Shown here in pieces: positions 35,042 through 44,095 of a stretch of DNA of 45,479 nt. Each line of letters starts with the position of its first letter. The stretch's first letter is position 1. Both the position numbers and the translations under genes were made by a program. The DNA comes from Erysipelotrichaceae bacterium (lineage in GTDB: Bacteria; Bacillota_I; Bacilli_A; RFN20; CAG-449): the NCBI GenBank assembly GCA_015059045.1, contig SVBD01000013.1, forward strand, positions 1 to 45,479. The letters run 5' to 3'. Under the pieces are notes generated by a model, which worked only from the letters and a program-made list of their open reading frames with translations, did no database searches and had not been told where the DNA came from.

Positions 35042-35668
35042 CTATTTTCCTAATCTATTTAAAATTTCCTTTAATACATTAGAAGATACTTCTTCTAATG
35101 GTTTACTAGCATCAATAACGATATATCTATCAGGGAATCTCTTACTTAAAATTAAGTAACCTTCTCTTACTTTTTGGTGGAATGATAATTTTTCCACATC
35201 TAATCTATTAACTTCACGATCCTTATTTTTGTTAATTCTTTCTAGGCCTAATTCTGGATCAATATCAAAAAGGAAAGTTATGTCAGGATAAGTTCTTTCG
35301 GTTGCATATTCATTAACTTTTAAGATATCATCAATACCTAAACCTCTAGCGTGGCCTTGATAAGATAAAGAAGAGTCTAAATAACGGTCGCAGAAAACAA
35401 TTTTGCCTTCTTTTAAAGCTGGCCAAATTTTTTCTACTAAGTGTTGTCTTCTACTTGCAGCATATAATAATGCTTCGGTTCTAGAATCCATAGCGGTGTT
35501 GCTTTTGTCTAAAATAACATTTCTTATTTGTTCGCTAATTGGAGTTCCGCCTGGTTCTCTAGTCATAATAATTTCATGACCCATTTGTTCTAAAGCTTCT
35601 CTAACTAATTTAATTGCAGAAGTTTTTCCGCTTCCTTCAGGTCCTTCTAATGTAATAAATAGTGACAT
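35042..35668 (-). CDS. tmk: Thymidylate kinase
   Basis: A 208-residue dTMP kinase. P-loop LEGPEGSGKTSA at residues 7-18, the TREPGGTP motif near 37, DRYLDSSLSYQGHARGLG near 93 and a short LID. The reaction is dTMP + ATP to dTDP. It follows recR with a 1-base gap; the usual Bacillus neighbour yaaQ is missing between tmk and holB. The product supplies the same dTTP pathway as thyA and folA at 43629-44968. Confidence 0.96.
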   Translation of the reverse strand: MSLFITLEGPEGSGKTSAIKLVREALEQMGHEIIMTREPGGTPISEQIRNVILDKSNTAMDSRTEALLYAASRRQHLVEKIWPALKEGKIVFCDRYLDSSLSYQGHARGLGIDDILKVNEYATERTYPDITFLFDIDPELGLERINKNKDREVNRLDVEKLSFHQKVREGYLILSKRFPDRYIVIDASKPLEEVSSNVLKEILNRLGK

Positions 35669-35669
35669 A

Positions 35670-36272
35670 TTAATCTCTCCTTATAATATTTCTTCCTTCT
35701 AAGGCTTTATTTAATGTAAGTTCATCCGCATAATCAAGTTGTCCACCCATTGGTAAACCATAAGCTAGACGAGATATTGTTACTTGATATTTATCAAGTA
35801 GTTTAGATAAGAATAAAGCGGTAGTTTCTCCTTCTAAAGTTGGGTTAGTGGCAAGAATTACCTCTTTAATGTTTCCGTCTAATAATCTTTTGACTAATGA
35901 TTCAATGTTAATATCATTAATTCCAATTCCTTTCGCCGGATTTAATGAACCATTTAGAATATGGTATAAGCCATGATATGATTTTAATTTTTCAAACGCT
36001 AAAGCGTCTTTGAAATGACTAACAACTACCAAAGTATCTTGTTCTCTTTGCGAATCAGAACAGAAAGGACATACATCATTTTCCATATAGGAACCACAGA
36101 TAGGGCAAATAGAAATTGTATTTACACTTTCAAAAGCATCAATCATTTCCATAATTGATTCTTTTTTCATATCAAGAATTTGATATGCCATTCTTTCTGC
36201 AGATTTAACCCCTACTCCAGGAAGTTTTCTTAAACTATTAACTAGTTTTTCGATTGTTTGAAATTGTTCCAT
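35670..36272 (-). CDS. recR: Recombination mediator RecR
   Basis: A 200-residue repair protein of normal length. The helix-hairpin-helix at residues 10-35 includes LPGVGVKSAERMAYQIL. A zinc finger uses C56, C59, C68 and C71. The Toprim domain (about 80-170) has EVILATNPTLEGETTA, and the C-terminal Walker-like segment reads SRLAYGLPMGGQLDYADELTL. It assists RecF/RecO in loading RecA at gaps. It starts 2 bases after the nucleoid-protein gene. Confidence 0.97.
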   Translation of the reverse strand: MEQFQTIEKLVNSLRKLPGVGVKSAERMAYQILDMKKESIMEMIDAFESVNTISICPICGSYMENDVCPFCSDSQREQDTLVVVSHFKDALAFEKLKSYHGLYHILNGSLNPAKGIGINDINIESLVKRLLDGNIKEVILATNPTLEGETTALFLSKLLDKYQVTISRLAYGLPMGGQLDYADELTLNKALEGRNIIRRD

Positions 36273-36274
36273 AA

Positions 36275-36577
36275 TTAAAAAGGCATTCTCATTCCACTAG
36301 TTAATTTTGCTTGGATTTTTTCATTTTCTTCATCGATGCGTTCAATCGCTTCGTTGATTGCTAATTTGATCATATCTTCAAGCATTTCTTTATCATCTGG
36401 ATCGATAGCGTCTCTATCGATTTCAATTTTTTCAATTTTTCTATTTCCATAGATAGATAAATGAATAGCGCCACCTGCAGAATCGAATTCAAATAAAGTC
36501 TTTTCTAATTCTCTTTGAGCTTTAGTCATATCACTTTGCATTTTTTGCGCTTGTTTCATTAATGCATTAATATTCAT
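36275..36577 (-). CDS. YbaB/EbfC-family nucleoid-associated protein
   Basis: A 100-residue dimeric DNA-binding protein. Typical features: MNINALMKQAQKMQSDMTKAQREL at the N-terminus as a coiled coil, a beta-sheet core with EFDSAGGAIHLSIYGN and a C-terminal helix ending in KLTSGMRMPF. AGGAGGAAAG precedes the ATG. It sits between dnaX and recR, its standard location. Confidence 0.94.
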   Translation of the reverse strand: MNINALMKQAQKMQSDMTKAQRELEKTLFEFDSAGGAIHLSIYGNRKIEKIEIDRDAIDPDDKEMLEDMIKLAINEAIERIDEENEKIQAKLTSGMRMPF

Positions 36578-36588
36578 AAACTTTCCTC

Positions 36589-38232
36589 CTATAATTGAAT
36601 GTTTACTGGGTATGGTTCTGGTAATTTATTTGCTTGTCTTAAATTAGAGAACTTTTGAACTCTTTCGATACTTTCTTGTGAAGTTAATACAAGAATGATA
36701 AATTCTTTACCAGTAATTTTCTCTACTAAAGTAGAGAATCCTTTTTGATTTTCTTTAATTCTTACTTTGTTTGCAACAGATACAAAACTCGTATCAACAA
36801 CTAATACGTTTTTGCTTACAATACGTGGATAACACTTTTTAAGTGTTGTTGCATATTTTCCTAAGTCTTCACTAGCGAAGAAATCATCTAGTTTAGACCA
36901 AGATTCGATAATGCGATTTTTCTCGATTTTATCGCCTTGTAACATTAAATTGATTGTATCTTGTTCGCTTAATAAGTATGAGTCACCTTCATCTTTAAAT
37001 TCTGGAACATTACTTGCTACTTTTTTGACTTCCACAGGTTTTTCTTGAACAGCTACTTTAGGTGCTTCTTTTACCACTTTAGTTGGTTCTTCAACTACTT
37101 CAACTAGCTTTTTAACAACTTTTTTAACTACAACTTCTTGTTCTTCGACGTTTTCGGTATTTGTGCAGAAGCTAGCTAGTTTAATAAAGGCGATTTCTAA
37201 TAATGATTTGATATTTGTAACAAATCTATATTGAGAATATGTTTCAACAAACACATCAATCATTTTAGTAACATTAACTTTATGAATTTTTAATGATGTA
37301 GCTTGTTCATCATTAATCATCTTTAAAATAGATGCGTCCTTTGTTGTTTTATAAATTAATAAATCTTTTAAGATTTCAATTAAATCACTAGTTAATCTTT
37401 TAATATCGACACCATGTTCCACTAATTGGTTAAGTTTAGAAGTACAACCGATGATATCTCCTTTATTGATTTGAGAGATAATATTTAATTTTTCTTCAGT
37501 TGTTGATAATCCGAATAGTTCTTGAACAACGCTTGTAGTTAATTCATTTCCCGAATAAGCAATAGCTTGATCAAGTAGAGAAAGAGAGTCTCTAACACCA
37601 CCATCAGATAAAGTAGTAATTAGTTTTAAGGCTTCTTCTTCAAAGGTTACGCCTTCTTTTTCACAAACTCTCTTTAGGTTTGCAAGTAAGTTAGAATCGC
37701 TAACTTTAGAGAAATCGTATCTTTGAACACGAGAAAGAATAGTAGGCATCAACTTAAATGGTTCGGTAGTAGCTAGAATGAATACTACATTTGCAGGTGG
37801 TTCTTCTAAAGTTTTTAAAAGAGCATTAAAAGCTTCAGAAGTCATCATGTGAACTTCGTCGATAATGTATACTTTATATTTTCCTCTAATTGGAGCGTAT
37901 TTTACTTTGTTAATTAAATCACGAATATCGTCAATACCACGATTACTAGCAGCATCTATTTCGATAACATCAGGATGAGTTCCATCAGTAATAGATGTAC
38001 AGTTTGTACAATGGTTACATTGTTTTCCAAAACCTTCTTCGCAGTTTAAAGCCTTAGCAAAAAGTCTCGCCATTGAAGTTTTTCCTGTACCACGAGGTCC
38101 ACAGAAAAGATAAGCGTGAGCTATTTTATTTTCTTTAATCGCGTTAGATAATGTTTTAACGATGTGTTGTTGTCCATAGACTTCTTCGAAAGTGCTTGGA
38201 CGGTATGTTCTATATAAAGCTTTGTAAGACAT
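36589..38232 (-). CDS. dnaX: DNA polymerase III subunit gamma/tau
   Basis: A 547-residue clamp-loader ATPase. MSYKALYRTYRPSTFEEVYGQ opens the protein, Walker A GPRGTGKT is at 45-52, the zinc-binding cysteines are C64, C72, C75 and C78, DEVHM forms Walker B near 126, and ILSRVQRYDF holds the sensor region. Residues 355-410 are a Lys/Glu/Val-rich linker (KKVVKKLVEVVEEPTKVV), followed by the tau tail. It is the first gene of the cluster that runs through rsmI. No slippery heptamer for a gamma frameshift product stands out. Confidence 0.96.
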   Translation of the reverse strand: MSYKALYRTYRPSTFEEVYGQQHIVKTLSNAIKENKIAHAYLFCGPRGTGKTSMARLFAKALNCEEGFGKQCNHCTNCTSITDGTHPDVIEIDAASNRGIDDIRDLINKVKYAPIRGKYKVYIIDEVHMMTSEAFNALLKTLEEPPANVVFILATTEPFKLMPTILSRVQRYDFSKVSDSNLLANLKRVCEKEGVTFEEEALKLITTLSDGGVRDSLSLLDQAIAYSGNELTTSVVQELFGLSTTEEKLNIISQINKGDIIGCTSKLNQLVEHGVDIKRLTSDLIEILKDLLIYKTTKDASILKMINDEQATSLKIHKVNVTKMIDVFVETYSQYRFVTNIKSLLEIAFIKLASFCTNTENVEEQEVVVKKVVKKLVEVVEEPTKVVKEAPKVAVQEKPVEVKKVASNVPEFKDEGDSYLLSEQDTINLMLQGDKIEKNRIIESWSKLDDFFASEDLGKYATTLKKCYPRIVSKNVLVVDTSFVSVANKVRIKENQKGFSTLVEKITGKEFIILVLTSQESIERVQKFSNLRQANKLPEPYPVNIQL

Positions 38233-38250
38233 TTTAAATCACCTTTAATA

Positions 38251-38279
38251 ATTATACACTTAAAAAGTGTATTTTTAAA
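38251..38279 (-). promoter_or_regulatory. Promoter of the dnaX cluster
   Basis: Read on the minus strand: TTTAAA (38279-38274), a 17-base spacer, TATAAT (38256-38251). A hairpin ATACACTT/AAGTGTAT (38254-38272) fills the spacer. The ATG follows AAAGGTGATT. Confidence 0.6.
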
Positions 38280-38324
38280 GAATAAGTATAAATATTAAAA
38301 GTGTTATAAAATTAATGATTAATT

Positions 38325-39425
38325 TTATTGGTTAATAATTGAAATATTAATTAATGATTCTTCTTCTAAGCCACCTGCGTGAGCGCCGATAAAAGGGTCT
38401 TCTTCAAAGTCATTAAAGCCATATTCACTAGTGGAGATTGCTAAAAAATCACCTAGGAAATCCTCAAAAAGAGGATGATTTTCTCCTTCTCCAAATATCT
38501 TTTCTTTAATGACTTCTTCCTTTGTTTTCAAAACGAAGTATTTCCCATAGTATTTGTTAAAAATGGTCGAAAAATCGTTAATTTTGTCTTGTTTCACACG
38601 GAAAAAACACGAACGAGATTCAAGGGAGGTAATGCTTATAAGGCAGTCTTTAAAGTCTTGATGCTCATTAATGTGAAAGAATTTTGTATCAACTAGAGCA
38701 TGGTCTGCTAAAACTAGGATTAAGTTGTCTTTATTTTCTTTTGCTAAATGGCAAACCTTTTTGTTTATTATTTTAATATTTTCTTTTACTAATCGACTAT
38801 TTATTCCATAATCGTGCATTTGATGATCTGGTTCTGGCCAATACATATAGATAAAATGTGACTCATCTTGTTTCATATACTTATCTGCTTTAACGAAGAA
38901 ATCGTTTAAATCTTCGGCGCCTTCAGGATTAATATTTTTTGGATATAAAGAGTAGGCTTTGGTATTACTATTTTGATTTATTAAATCAATAATACTTTCA
39001 TATCCACAATACATATATGATAGATGAGGCCCATTTAATTTTTCATCAGTATCAACTCGTTTGTTAGTAAACATTTCTACGATAACATCGTGTTGTTTGA
39101 AATATTGTCTCCATCCTAGCCATCCAGATTGATTTGGGTATAGACCTGTCAAGAAAGCGGTTGTGGCCGCAACTGTAGTAGGTGGAAACACAGAAGAGAT
39201 AGTAATTTTTTCTTTTTTTCTTAAAAAATCATTAGGACTTAAATGCTTTTCTCTTATTGATTTTCCTAAACCATCAAAAATCATTACAACGATCTTTTTA
39301 TACTTTTTAGTAGCTAAAATATCATCTAATTCTTTACATGTTTTGTTTAAACTATTACCAGTAAAATATTTTAATATGGAATTAGAAACAGTTACTAAAT
39401 TATTATCTTTATTATACATAAACAT
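38325..39425 (-). CDS. Alkaline-phosphatase-superfamily protein (nucleotide pyrophosphatase/phosphodiesterase type)
   Basis: A 366-residue soluble enzyme without a signal peptide. Metal and catalytic motifs: VVMIFDGLGKS (metal Asp), SVFPPTTVAATTAFLTGLYP (nucleophile Thr), YWPEPDHQMHDYG (Asp-x-x-x-His), LVLADHALVD (Asp-His) and PFIGAHAGGL (His). This arrangement fits type I phosphodiesterases/nucleotide pyrophosphatases of the superfamily, which act on phosphodiester or sulfate-like substrates. The exact substrate is unknown. It ends 92 bases before the dnaX promoter region and is probably transcribed alone. Confidence 0.85.
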   Translation of the reverse strand: MFMYNKDNNLVTVSNSILKYFTGNSLNKTCKELDDILATKKYKKIVVMIFDGLGKSIREKHLSPNDFLRKKEKITISSVFPPTTVAATTAFLTGLYPNQSGWLGWRQYFKQHDVIVEMFTNKRVDTDEKLNGPHLSYMYCGYESIIDLINQNSNTKAYSLYPKNINPEGAEDLNDFFVKADKYMKQDESHFIYMYWPEPDHQMHDYGINSRLVKENIKIINKKVCHLAKENKDNLILVLADHALVDTKFFHINEHQDFKDCLISITSLESRSCFFRVKQDKINDFSTIFNKYYGKYFVLKTKEEVIKEKIFGEGENHPLFEDFLGDFLAISTSEYGFNDFEEDPFIGAHAGGLEEESLINISIINQ

Positions 39426-39503
39426 ATAAATCCACCTCTAAAAATAGAATAACACAGAAATACAATAATTAGAATTTATCTTTTTGCTAATCATTATTTT
39501 TTC

Positions 39504-39532
39504 TTGAATCACATATTATATTAATGTAAAAT
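39504..39532 (+). promoter_or_regulatory. Promoter region of the riboswitch-controlled ATPase gene
   Basis: Two -10 candidates exist. TATATT (39517-39522) would start the RNA just before the aptamer stem. TTGAAT (39504-39509) with a 17-base spacer and TAAAAT (39527-39532) is closer to consensus but would start inside the P1 stem. The first is more compatible with an intact aptamer. Confidence 0.45.
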
Positions 39533-39650
39533 AAAACCATCTAAGGGAGTAGTCGCCGATTTTCGGAGTTAGATCAACAACCGATGAATATATCTGGTTT
39601 AACTTTAAATGACAAGACTTATACAAATTGATGTATGAGTCTTTTATTTT
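39533..39650 (+). promoter_or_regulatory. yybP-ykoY (manganese) riboswitch with terminator platform
   Basis: AAACCA (39534-39539) pairs with TGGTTT (39595-39600) as P1. Inside lie the conserved loop GGGAGTAG (about 39545-39552), a CCGA-TTTT-CGG-type hairpin and the second loop around GATCAACAACCGATGA, the two Mn2+-binding sides of this class. Downstream, AAGACTTATACA (39614-39625) pairs with TGTATGAGTCTT (39632-39643) ahead of a T-run, an intrinsic terminator. In this class metal binding favours read-through, so manganese should turn on the ATPase gene that follows. Confidence 0.85.
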
Positions 39651-39695
39651 ATATCAATTTGGTAAAAATAATATTGTTTTATAGGAGGACTAAAA

Positions 39696-42299
39696 ATGAA
39701 AGAACAAGAGAGGCTAATAGAAAAGTTTCAAGTTAATCCTAAAAGCGGATTAACCAATGAACAAGTTAAAAATAATCAAGAAAAGTATGGCCTTAACAAA
39801 TTAAAAGAAAAAAAGAAGAAAGGAATGTTTAGAAAATTCCTTGATCAATTTAAAGATGTAATGATATTAATTCTTATTGTCGCTGCAATAATTTCTTTTG
39901 TCATTGCTTGTGTTGAAAAGAATCCTAAAGAATTCTTTGAACCCGCTTTAATTTTATTAATTGTAATATTGAACGCGGTTATGGGAGTTTTTCAAGAAGC
40001 AAAAGCGGAAAAAGCTTTGGATGCTTTAAAAAATATGTCTGCACCACATGCAAGGGTAATAAGAGATGGTCAAGAACAAATAATTGATGCGTCTTTACTT
40101 GTTCCAGGTGACATAATTAAATTAGAAGCTGGAGATTTTGTTCCAGCAGATGCTATATTACTTGAGAGTACAAGTCTAAAAAGTGAGGAATCAGCATTAA
40201 CTGGAGAATCTGTTCCTTCAGAAAAATCTGCATACGAAGAAGTAAAAGAAAATGCACCAATTGGAGATAGAACAAATATGGTATTCTCTGGATGTAGCAT
40301 TACTTATGGAACAGCATTAGCTCTTGTAGTCCACACTGGAATGGATACAGAAATGGGTAAAATTGCAAACTTATTAAATGATGAAGGGGATACTCAAACT
40401 CCTCTTCAAAAGAAATTGGCTCAACTTGGGAAATACTTAGGTATTATTGCTTTATTAGCGTGTGCGATTGTGTTTGTCGTTGGGTTAACTAATGGGCTAG
40501 AAGTAATGGATATCTTTATGGTATCGGTTTCTCTAGCGGTTTCTGCAATTCCAGAAGGACTACCAGTAATTGTCACTATCGTTCTTTCAATTGGCGTTCA
40601 AAGAATGGTTAAGAAAAATGCTCTTATTAGAAGATTGCCTGCCGTTGAAACTTTAGGTAGCGCTTCGGTTATTTGTTCGGATAAAACAGGAACATTAACT
40701 CAAAATAGGATGACACTTGTAAAAGCATATTTAGATGAAACAAAAAATATCAGCGATATTGATTCTAATGTATCTTCAGAGGTGAAAAAACTATTAGAAT
40801 ATGGAACATTATGTTCTGATGGTTCTATTGTAATTAATGAAGAACAAGTTCAACATATTGGAGATCCAACAGAAACAGCAATTGTATATGCTGCATATAA
40901 AAACGGAATTGAAAAAGAAGAATTGAATTCTAAATATAATCGTCTTGCTTCTATCCCGTTTGATTCTGATAGAAAGCTAATGACAAGTATTAATAAAATA
41001 GATGATAAGATTGTAGTTATCGTTAAAGGTGCTTTTGATGTTATGGCTTCAAAGTGTATTAAAGGAGACATTGAAAAAGCAAGACAAGTAACAGAGGAAA
41101 TGAGTGAAACAGCATTACGTGTTTTAGCTATTGGATATAAGGTAATTAGTAAGATTCCACAGGAAATCCTGCCTGAAACGATTGAAAAAGACTTAATCTT
41201 TATGGGCTTAGTTGGAATGATTGATCCTCCTAGAGAAGAAGCAAAACAAGCAGTTAGTTTATGTATACGTGCTGGCATTAAACCAGTTATGATTACGGGT
41301 GATCATGTAGTTACCGCTAGAGCGATTGCTTCTCAAATTGGTATATATAAAGATGGCGATAAAGCAATAACAGGAAGCGAACTTGATAAGATGACCGATT
41401 CAGAATTAGATCAAGAAATCGAACACATTTCTGTATACGCTAGAGTATCTCCTGAAAACAAAATTAGAATTGTTAGAGCATGGCAAAGAAAAGGTCAAGT
41501 CGTTTCTATGACAGGAGATGGAGTAAACGATGCTCCAGCATTAAAAGCGGCTGATATTGGTTGTGCTATGGGTATTACTGGAACTGATGTGGCTAAGGGT
41601 GCAAGTGATATGACTTTAACTGATGATAACTTTGCAACAATCGTCGATGCTGTTAGAGAGGGTAGAGGTATCTACTCTAATATTAAGAAAGTTGTTGGCT
41701 TCTTATTAGGCACAAATATTGGTGAAGTCATCGCAGTATTTGCGGCTATGTTACTTTGGCAAAAGACTCCATTCTTATCTATGCAATTATTATGGATTAA
41801 TTTAGTAACTGATAGTTTACCTGCTATTGCTCTTGGTATGGAACCTGTTGAAGATGATGTTATGGACAAAAAACCTAAACCAAAGAATGAAGGTATCTTT
41901 GCAAATGGATTAGGTATTAAAGTTGTATTACAAGGATTAATGTTTGCTATTCTTTCTTTAGTGGCGTTTAAAGTTGGAGAAAATGTTACAGGTACATTAG
42001 AAGGTGGACAAACTCTTGCGTTTATGGTGCTTGCTTTATCTCAAGTTGTTCATTCATTTAATATGCGTTCAGATCATTCATTATTTAAGATTGGCCCATT
42101 TAAAAACAAGATGCTTAATTTAGCTAATCTTGCTTCATTATTATTAATGTCATTAGTTTTATTCACTCCAATTAGAATTGCTTTTGGTTTAGTTATTCTA
42201 CCTTGGGAATTATATTTATTAGGATTAGGATTAATTGTTGTTCCATTTATTGTCATGGAATTAGGGAAATTAATAATTAGGTTGATTAAGAGAAAATAA
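39696..42299 (+). CDS. P-type cation-transporting ATPase (P2A, Ca2+/Mn2+ type)
   Basis: An 867-residue membrane ATPase. The N-terminal cation-ATPase domain includes NPKSGLTNEQVKNNQEKYG. TGES (169-172) lies in the actuator, AIPEGLPVIV in helix 4, DKTGTLTQN holds the phosphorylated D329, and TGDGVNDAPALK (about 606-617) lies in the P domain; about ten helices in all. The PEGLP motif places it with SERCA/PMR1-like pumps. Pumps of this group move Ca2+ or Mn2+ out of the cytoplasm; the manganese riboswitch in the leader argues for Mn2+ efflux. AGGAGG precedes the ATG, and a terminator follows. Confidence 0.93.
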   Translation: MKEQERLIEKFQVNPKSGLTNEQVKNNQEKYGLNKLKEKKKKGMFRKFLDQFKDVMILILIVAAIISFVIACVEKNPKEFFEPALILLIVILNAVMGVFQEAKAEKALDALKNMSAPHARVIRDGQEQIIDASLLVPGDIIKLEAGDFVPADAILLESTSLKSEESALTGESVPSEKSAYEEVKENAPIGDRTNMVFSGCSITYGTALALVVHTGMDTEMGKIANLLNDEGDTQTPLQKKLAQLGKYLGIIALLACAIVFVVGLTNGLEVMDIFMVSVSLAVSAIPEGLPVIVTIVLSIGVQRMVKKNALIRRLPAVETLGSASVICSDKTGTLTQNRMTLVKAYLDETKNISDIDSNVSSEVKKLLEYGTLCSDGSIVINEEQVQHIGDPTETAIVYAAYKNGIEKEELNSKYNRLASIPFDSDRKLMTSINKIDDKIVVIVKGAFDVMASKCIKGDIEKARQVTEEMSETALRVLAIGYKVISKIPQEILPETIEKDLIFMGLVGMIDPPREEAKQAVSLCIRAGIKPVMITGDHVVTARAIASQIGIYKDGDKAITGSELDKMTDSELDQEIEHISVYARVSPENKIRIVRAWQRKGQVVSMTGDGVNDAPALKAADIGCAMGITGTDVAKGASDMTLTDDNFATIVDAVREGRGIYSNIKKVVGFLLGTNIGEVIAVFAAMLLWQKTPFLSMQLLWINLVTDSLPAIALGMEPVEDDVMDKKPKPKNEGIFANGLGIKVVLQGLMFAILSLVAFKVGENVTGTLEGGQTLAFMVLALSQVVHSFNMRSDHSLFKIGPFKNKMLNLANLASLLLMSLVLFTPIRIAFGLVILPWELYLLGLGLIVVPFIVMELGKLIIRLIKRK

Positions 42300-42300
42300 T

Positions 42301-42330
42301 AAAAAGAGGAGTTTCAAACTCCTCTTTTTC
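42301..42330. terminator. Bidirectional terminator after the P-type ATPase gene
   Basis: AAAAAGAGGAGTTT pairs with AAACTCCTCTTTTT around a tiny loop. Both strands have a T-run, serving the ATPase gene and the convergent ATP-grasp gene. Confidence 0.92.
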
Positions 42331-43517
42331 TATTCACTACAGTATTTTTCAAATTCCATTAATTCTTCAAAAGAATCGGTTTTAATGAAATACGCATCAT
42401 TTCCCATAGCGCCCGCTAGAACTTCTGGCATTTGTTCATGCATTACAATTTTTCCATTAAATCTATTCATAATATCTTCTGAAGAATGATTATAATGGTT
42501 TTGATAACGTCTTGCATAATATCCACAATAATATTTTGGATGAGACATATCTTCGTTTGTTACTCCCCACGCAAGTGTTTCAGCCCAAACTCTATAAGTA
42601 TTCGCACTTCTTGCAAAGTTAATCATATCTGGAGTATATCCACCTGGACATCTCATATTAACTTCTAAACCAAGAATATCTCCTTTTTTACCTAAACCAA
42701 CTTTATCTTCCTTTAATCTAAAGAATTCTAAGTGGAAGTATCGATTTTTTGCGTTGAAACCTTTTAATACTTTTCTTCCTGCTTTTTCCAAATCTTTTGG
42801 GCATTCCTTGTTTGAATAATAGAAGACATCGCCTTGTGAATGAACTAATTCCATAACTGGAGTAGGGAATACTTCGTTTGAGAAAAGAACTGGTTCACAA
42901 TTGTTATCACTAATACCATCAAAACTAATTAATTCGCCATTGATATATTCTTCCATAATATATTTAATTGGTGGAAAATCATATTTGTAGAATCTTTCTA
43001 ATTCTTCATAGTTATTAATTTTATATGTGTTATAAGCGCCAACTCCATTATCTGGTTTAACAATTACTGGATAACCAACTTCTTCAATAAATTTAATACC
43101 TTCTTCTAAAGTTGTAGGGATAATAAATCTTGCTACTGGAACTCTTGCTTTTTTATAGCAAACTTTCATTGCTTCTTTTGATTTGAAGAACTTAATATCG
43201 TTATCTTTCTTTCCGCTTGTAACATTGAAATCTGTTCTTAATTTTGCTTCAAGTTCTAACCAATATTCGTTGTTTGATTCGATATAATCAATCTTGCCAT
43301 ACTTACTAGCGAAATATGCAACTGCACGATAGACATCATCGTACCATTCCATATTGTTTACTTGATAGAAATCAGTTAAGCTTTCTTTAAGTTCGTTTGA
43401 TAAACTATAATAAGAATTTTGAGAAATACCTAATACGTTAACTCCAATTTTCTTTAATTCTCTACAGAAGTTAAAATAACTCTTAGGAAAATCTGGTGAA
43501 ATAAAAATAAAATTCAT
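42330..43517 (-). CDS. ATP-grasp domain protein
   Basis: A 395-residue soluble protein. Residues 1-100 form a Rossmann-like pre-ATP-grasp domain (MNFIFISPDFPKSYFNFC). The ATP-grasp core has GYPVIVKPDNGVGAYNTYKI (about 147-166), the central IKYIMEEYINGELISFDG, and the metal site LGLEVNMRCPGGYTPDM (about 300). These enzymes ligate a carboxylate to an amine or thiol using ATP, as in carbamoyl-phosphate synthetase-like and amino-acid ligases. No partner gene identifies the substrate. A GAGGTAAAA ribosome-binding site precedes the ATG. Confidence 0.85.
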   Translation of the reverse strand: MNFIFISPDFPKSYFNFCRELKKIGVNVLGISQNSYYSLSNELKESLTDFYQVNNMEWYDDVYRAVAYFASKYGKIDYIESNNEYWLELEAKLRTDFNVTSGKKDNDIKFFKSKEAMKVCYKKARVPVARFIIPTTLEEGIKFIEEVGYPVIVKPDNGVGAYNTYKINNYEELERFYKYDFPPIKYIMEEYINGELISFDGISDNNCEPVLFSNEVFPTPVMELVHSQGDVFYYSNKECPKDLEKAGRKVLKGFNAKNRYFHLEFFRLKEDKVGLGKKGDILGLEVNMRCPGGYTPDMINFARSANTYRVWAETLAWGVTNEDMSHPKYYCGYYARRYQNHYNHSSEDIMNRFNGKIVMHEQMPEVLAGAMGNDAYFIKTDSFEELMEFEKYCSE

Positions 43518-43607
43518 AATTTTACCTCCTGTTCGGCTAATATTCTAATGGTGTTTTATTTAAAAATAAATAATTTTTTAAAATTATTTCAATGTAAGTG
43601 TTTTCTT

Positions 43608-43633
43608 TAAAGAAAAATAGTCCGAAGACTATT
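43608..43633 (-). terminator. Terminator of the thyA-folA operon overlapping the folA stop
   Basis: On the minus strand AATAGTC (43633-43627), loop TTCG, GACTATT (43622-43616) and then TTTTC. The folA stop codon TAG (43631-43629) lies inside the left arm. The loop is a stable UUCG tetraloop. Confidence 0.88.
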
Positions 43634-44093
43634 TGTTTCTCTTATAGTAGATGATGGTGAATTGCTCTCTTTCATCTTTTTTATATGGAGTAAATAGATG
43701 TTTATAATCTGGAAAGAATACATTTCCTTCGTAATCGCCTTTAACTTCAGAGATAATTAGTTCCTTGCAATATGGAAGAAATAAGTTATAGATAGTAGAA
43801 CCTCCACAGATATAAACTACCTCGTTAGAATCTTTATAACGATTAACTAATTCCATATAGTCGGTAACTACTTCACATCCTTGAGCATCATAGTTTTTAT
43901 CATAATTTAAAACAATAGTTGTTCTATTTGGAAGTGGTTTTCCAATTGATTCAAAAGTAACACTCCCCATAATACAAATATGCCCAGTAGTAGTTTCTTT
44001 ATAATGTTTAAAATCTTCCTTGATGTGCCAAGGAATTTGAGTTCCATTTCCAATAACTTGATTTTTATCGTGAGCGACAATAGCAATAAACAT
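43629..44093 (-). CDS. folA: Dihydrofolate reductase
   Basis: A 154-residue DHFR. Substrate and NADPH-binding motifs: FIAIVAHDKNQVIGNGTQIPWHIKEDFKHYKE (catalytic acidic residue in KEDFK), IMGSVTFESIGKPLPNRTTIVL and VVYICGGSTIYNLFLPYCKELIISEV. It reduces dihydrofolate to tetrahydrofolate, restoring the cofactor used by thymidylate synthase. It starts 2 bases after the thyA stop, so the two are translated together. Confidence 0.96.
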   Translation of the reverse strand: MFIAIVAHDKNQVIGNGTQIPWHIKEDFKHYKETTTGHICIMGSVTFESIGKPLPNRTTIVLNYDKNYDAQGCEVVTDYMELVNRYKDSNEVVYICGGSTIYNLFLPYCKELIISEVKGDYEGNVFFPDYKHLFTPYKKDEREQFTIIYYKRNK

Positions 44094-44095
44094 AA

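Noticed and set aside
38233-38324. SRP RNA gene before dnaX, its usual place in Bacillus
   Set aside because: The gap is only 92 bases, very AT-rich, and lacks the conserved SRP hairpin sequences.
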